From Funneliformis mosseae (lineage: Eukaryota; Glomeromycota; Glomeromycetes; Glomerales; Glomeraceae): 20,532 nucleotides of DNA. Under the pieces are notes generated by a model. That model made no database searches. It saw nothing but the letters and a program-made list of their open reading frames with translations, and was not told where the DNA came from. Positions within the stretch are counted from its first letter, which is position 1. Every line of letters starts with the position of its first letter. The position numbers and the translations under genes are program-made. The DNA is taken from assembly GCA_910592005.1 (NCBI GenBank), contig CAJVPP010001364.1, forward strand, positions 1-20,532, written 5' to 3'. Shown here piece after piece: positions 20,330 to 20,532 of this stretch.

Positions 20330-20532
20330 GTGATAAGCGAAGCAATGTATATGGGTGGTAAACAGAAAGTTTAATTTGGTAATTTAGATTTAGAAGAGTG
20401 TCGATAAATTAACAGTTTATTTAATAACTATAATAATGGAATACTACCTCAGTCGGCGCTCTGTACTATACAATTATGTTAAAGGGATTAAACTAAACTA
20501 TTATATAAAACTATATATCAGACACACTGCTA
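20330..20532 (+). pseudogene. Coding relic running off the window edge
   Basis: The frame reads VISEAMYMGGKQKV-TAA-FGNLDLEECR-TAA-INSLFNNYNNGILPQSALCT, then IQLC-TAA-RD-TAA-TKLLYKTIYQTHC to the last base. The four interruptions (20372, 20405 and two near 20480-20490) are all TAA at positions that suit Gln. CpG-containing codons (CGA, TCG, GCG) and intact CAG and CAA codons are preserved, so this copy is less decayed than those in the core. A second frame on the same strand is also open for the last 45 or so codons. The likely parent is a duplicated gene or transposon; no family is recognised. Confidence 0.45.

Larger units (their letters stand above)
12122..20532. other. Right AT-rich, CpG-depleted block
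   Basis: After the CpG at 12120-12121 I see none until 17532, about 5.4 kb. The core (roughly 12480-15000) is the most extreme part; the 60 bases 13021-13080 contain just one C and one G. From about 15240 onwards G and C rise slightly and coding relics appear on both strands. A few CpGs return near 17530 and from 19205 to the end. No frame is intact under the standard code. The stretches 12122-14330, 14710-15240, 16761-17460, 17575-18298 and 18464-19201 hold no feature I can support beyond homopolymer and AT runs. Confidence 0.75.

Noticed and set aside
1..20532. A ciliate-type genetic code or chimeric contig to explain TAA/TAG at Gln sites
   Set aside because: The central genes use normal stops and splicing, some relics need TGA as Trp, and a MITE family is shared between the left block and the central island. 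C-to-T decay is simpler, but spanning long reads would be needed to exclude a join.

Overview
The window looks like nuclear DNA of an AT-rich filamentous fungus. The best guess is an arbuscular-mycorrhizal fungus (Glomeromycotina, Rhizophagus-like). That guess rests on the style of the F-box protein, with its 'SPKDLYSLSTVCKRYRKILW' helix and a W-F-R-x-x-C-C-K-D-C cysteine cluster, on short introns of 80-90 nt with GTAA donors, and on low GC. It is an inference; no taxonomic marker is present.

The layout has three compartments. (1) The left block, 1-3023, is extremely AT-rich; I saw only one CpG before position 3024. It holds a small TIR element and two coding relics facing each other. (2) The central island, about 3024-12121, has normal CpG and both convincing intact genes, each spliced and on the minus strand. 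One is an F-box/cysteine-cluster protein (4004-4785, two exons, 232 aa). The other is a secreted, probably GPI-anchored GKAP-repeat protein (7106-7836, two exons, 213 aa). Neither is visible as a single uninterrupted frame. The second is masked by longer empty frames on both strands of its 18-bp repeat array. The rest of the island is mostly non-coding: a TIR element (3379-3492), microsatellites, hairpins, a 57-codon open fragment (6074-6247) and an unresolved GC-richer block (8880-9245). (3) The right block, 12122-20532, is again extremely AT-rich, with no CpG seen from 12122 to 17531.

The most notable signal is in the two AT-rich blocks. Several stretches read as coherent protein only if in-frame TAA/TAG is taken as a former Gln codon (CAA/CAG) and TGA as a former Trp codon (TGG). 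Both changes are C-to-T transitions, on one strand or the other. With the CpG loss, this looks like repeat-induced point mutation or heavy methylcytosine decay of old duplicated or mobile DNA around a protected island. A reassigned genetic code is the main alternative and is less likely: the central genes end normally in TAG and TAA, and a TIR-element family is shared between the left block and the island.

The two intact genes do not form a pathway. One is a probable ubiquitin-ligase adaptor, the other a probable cell-surface or wall protein.
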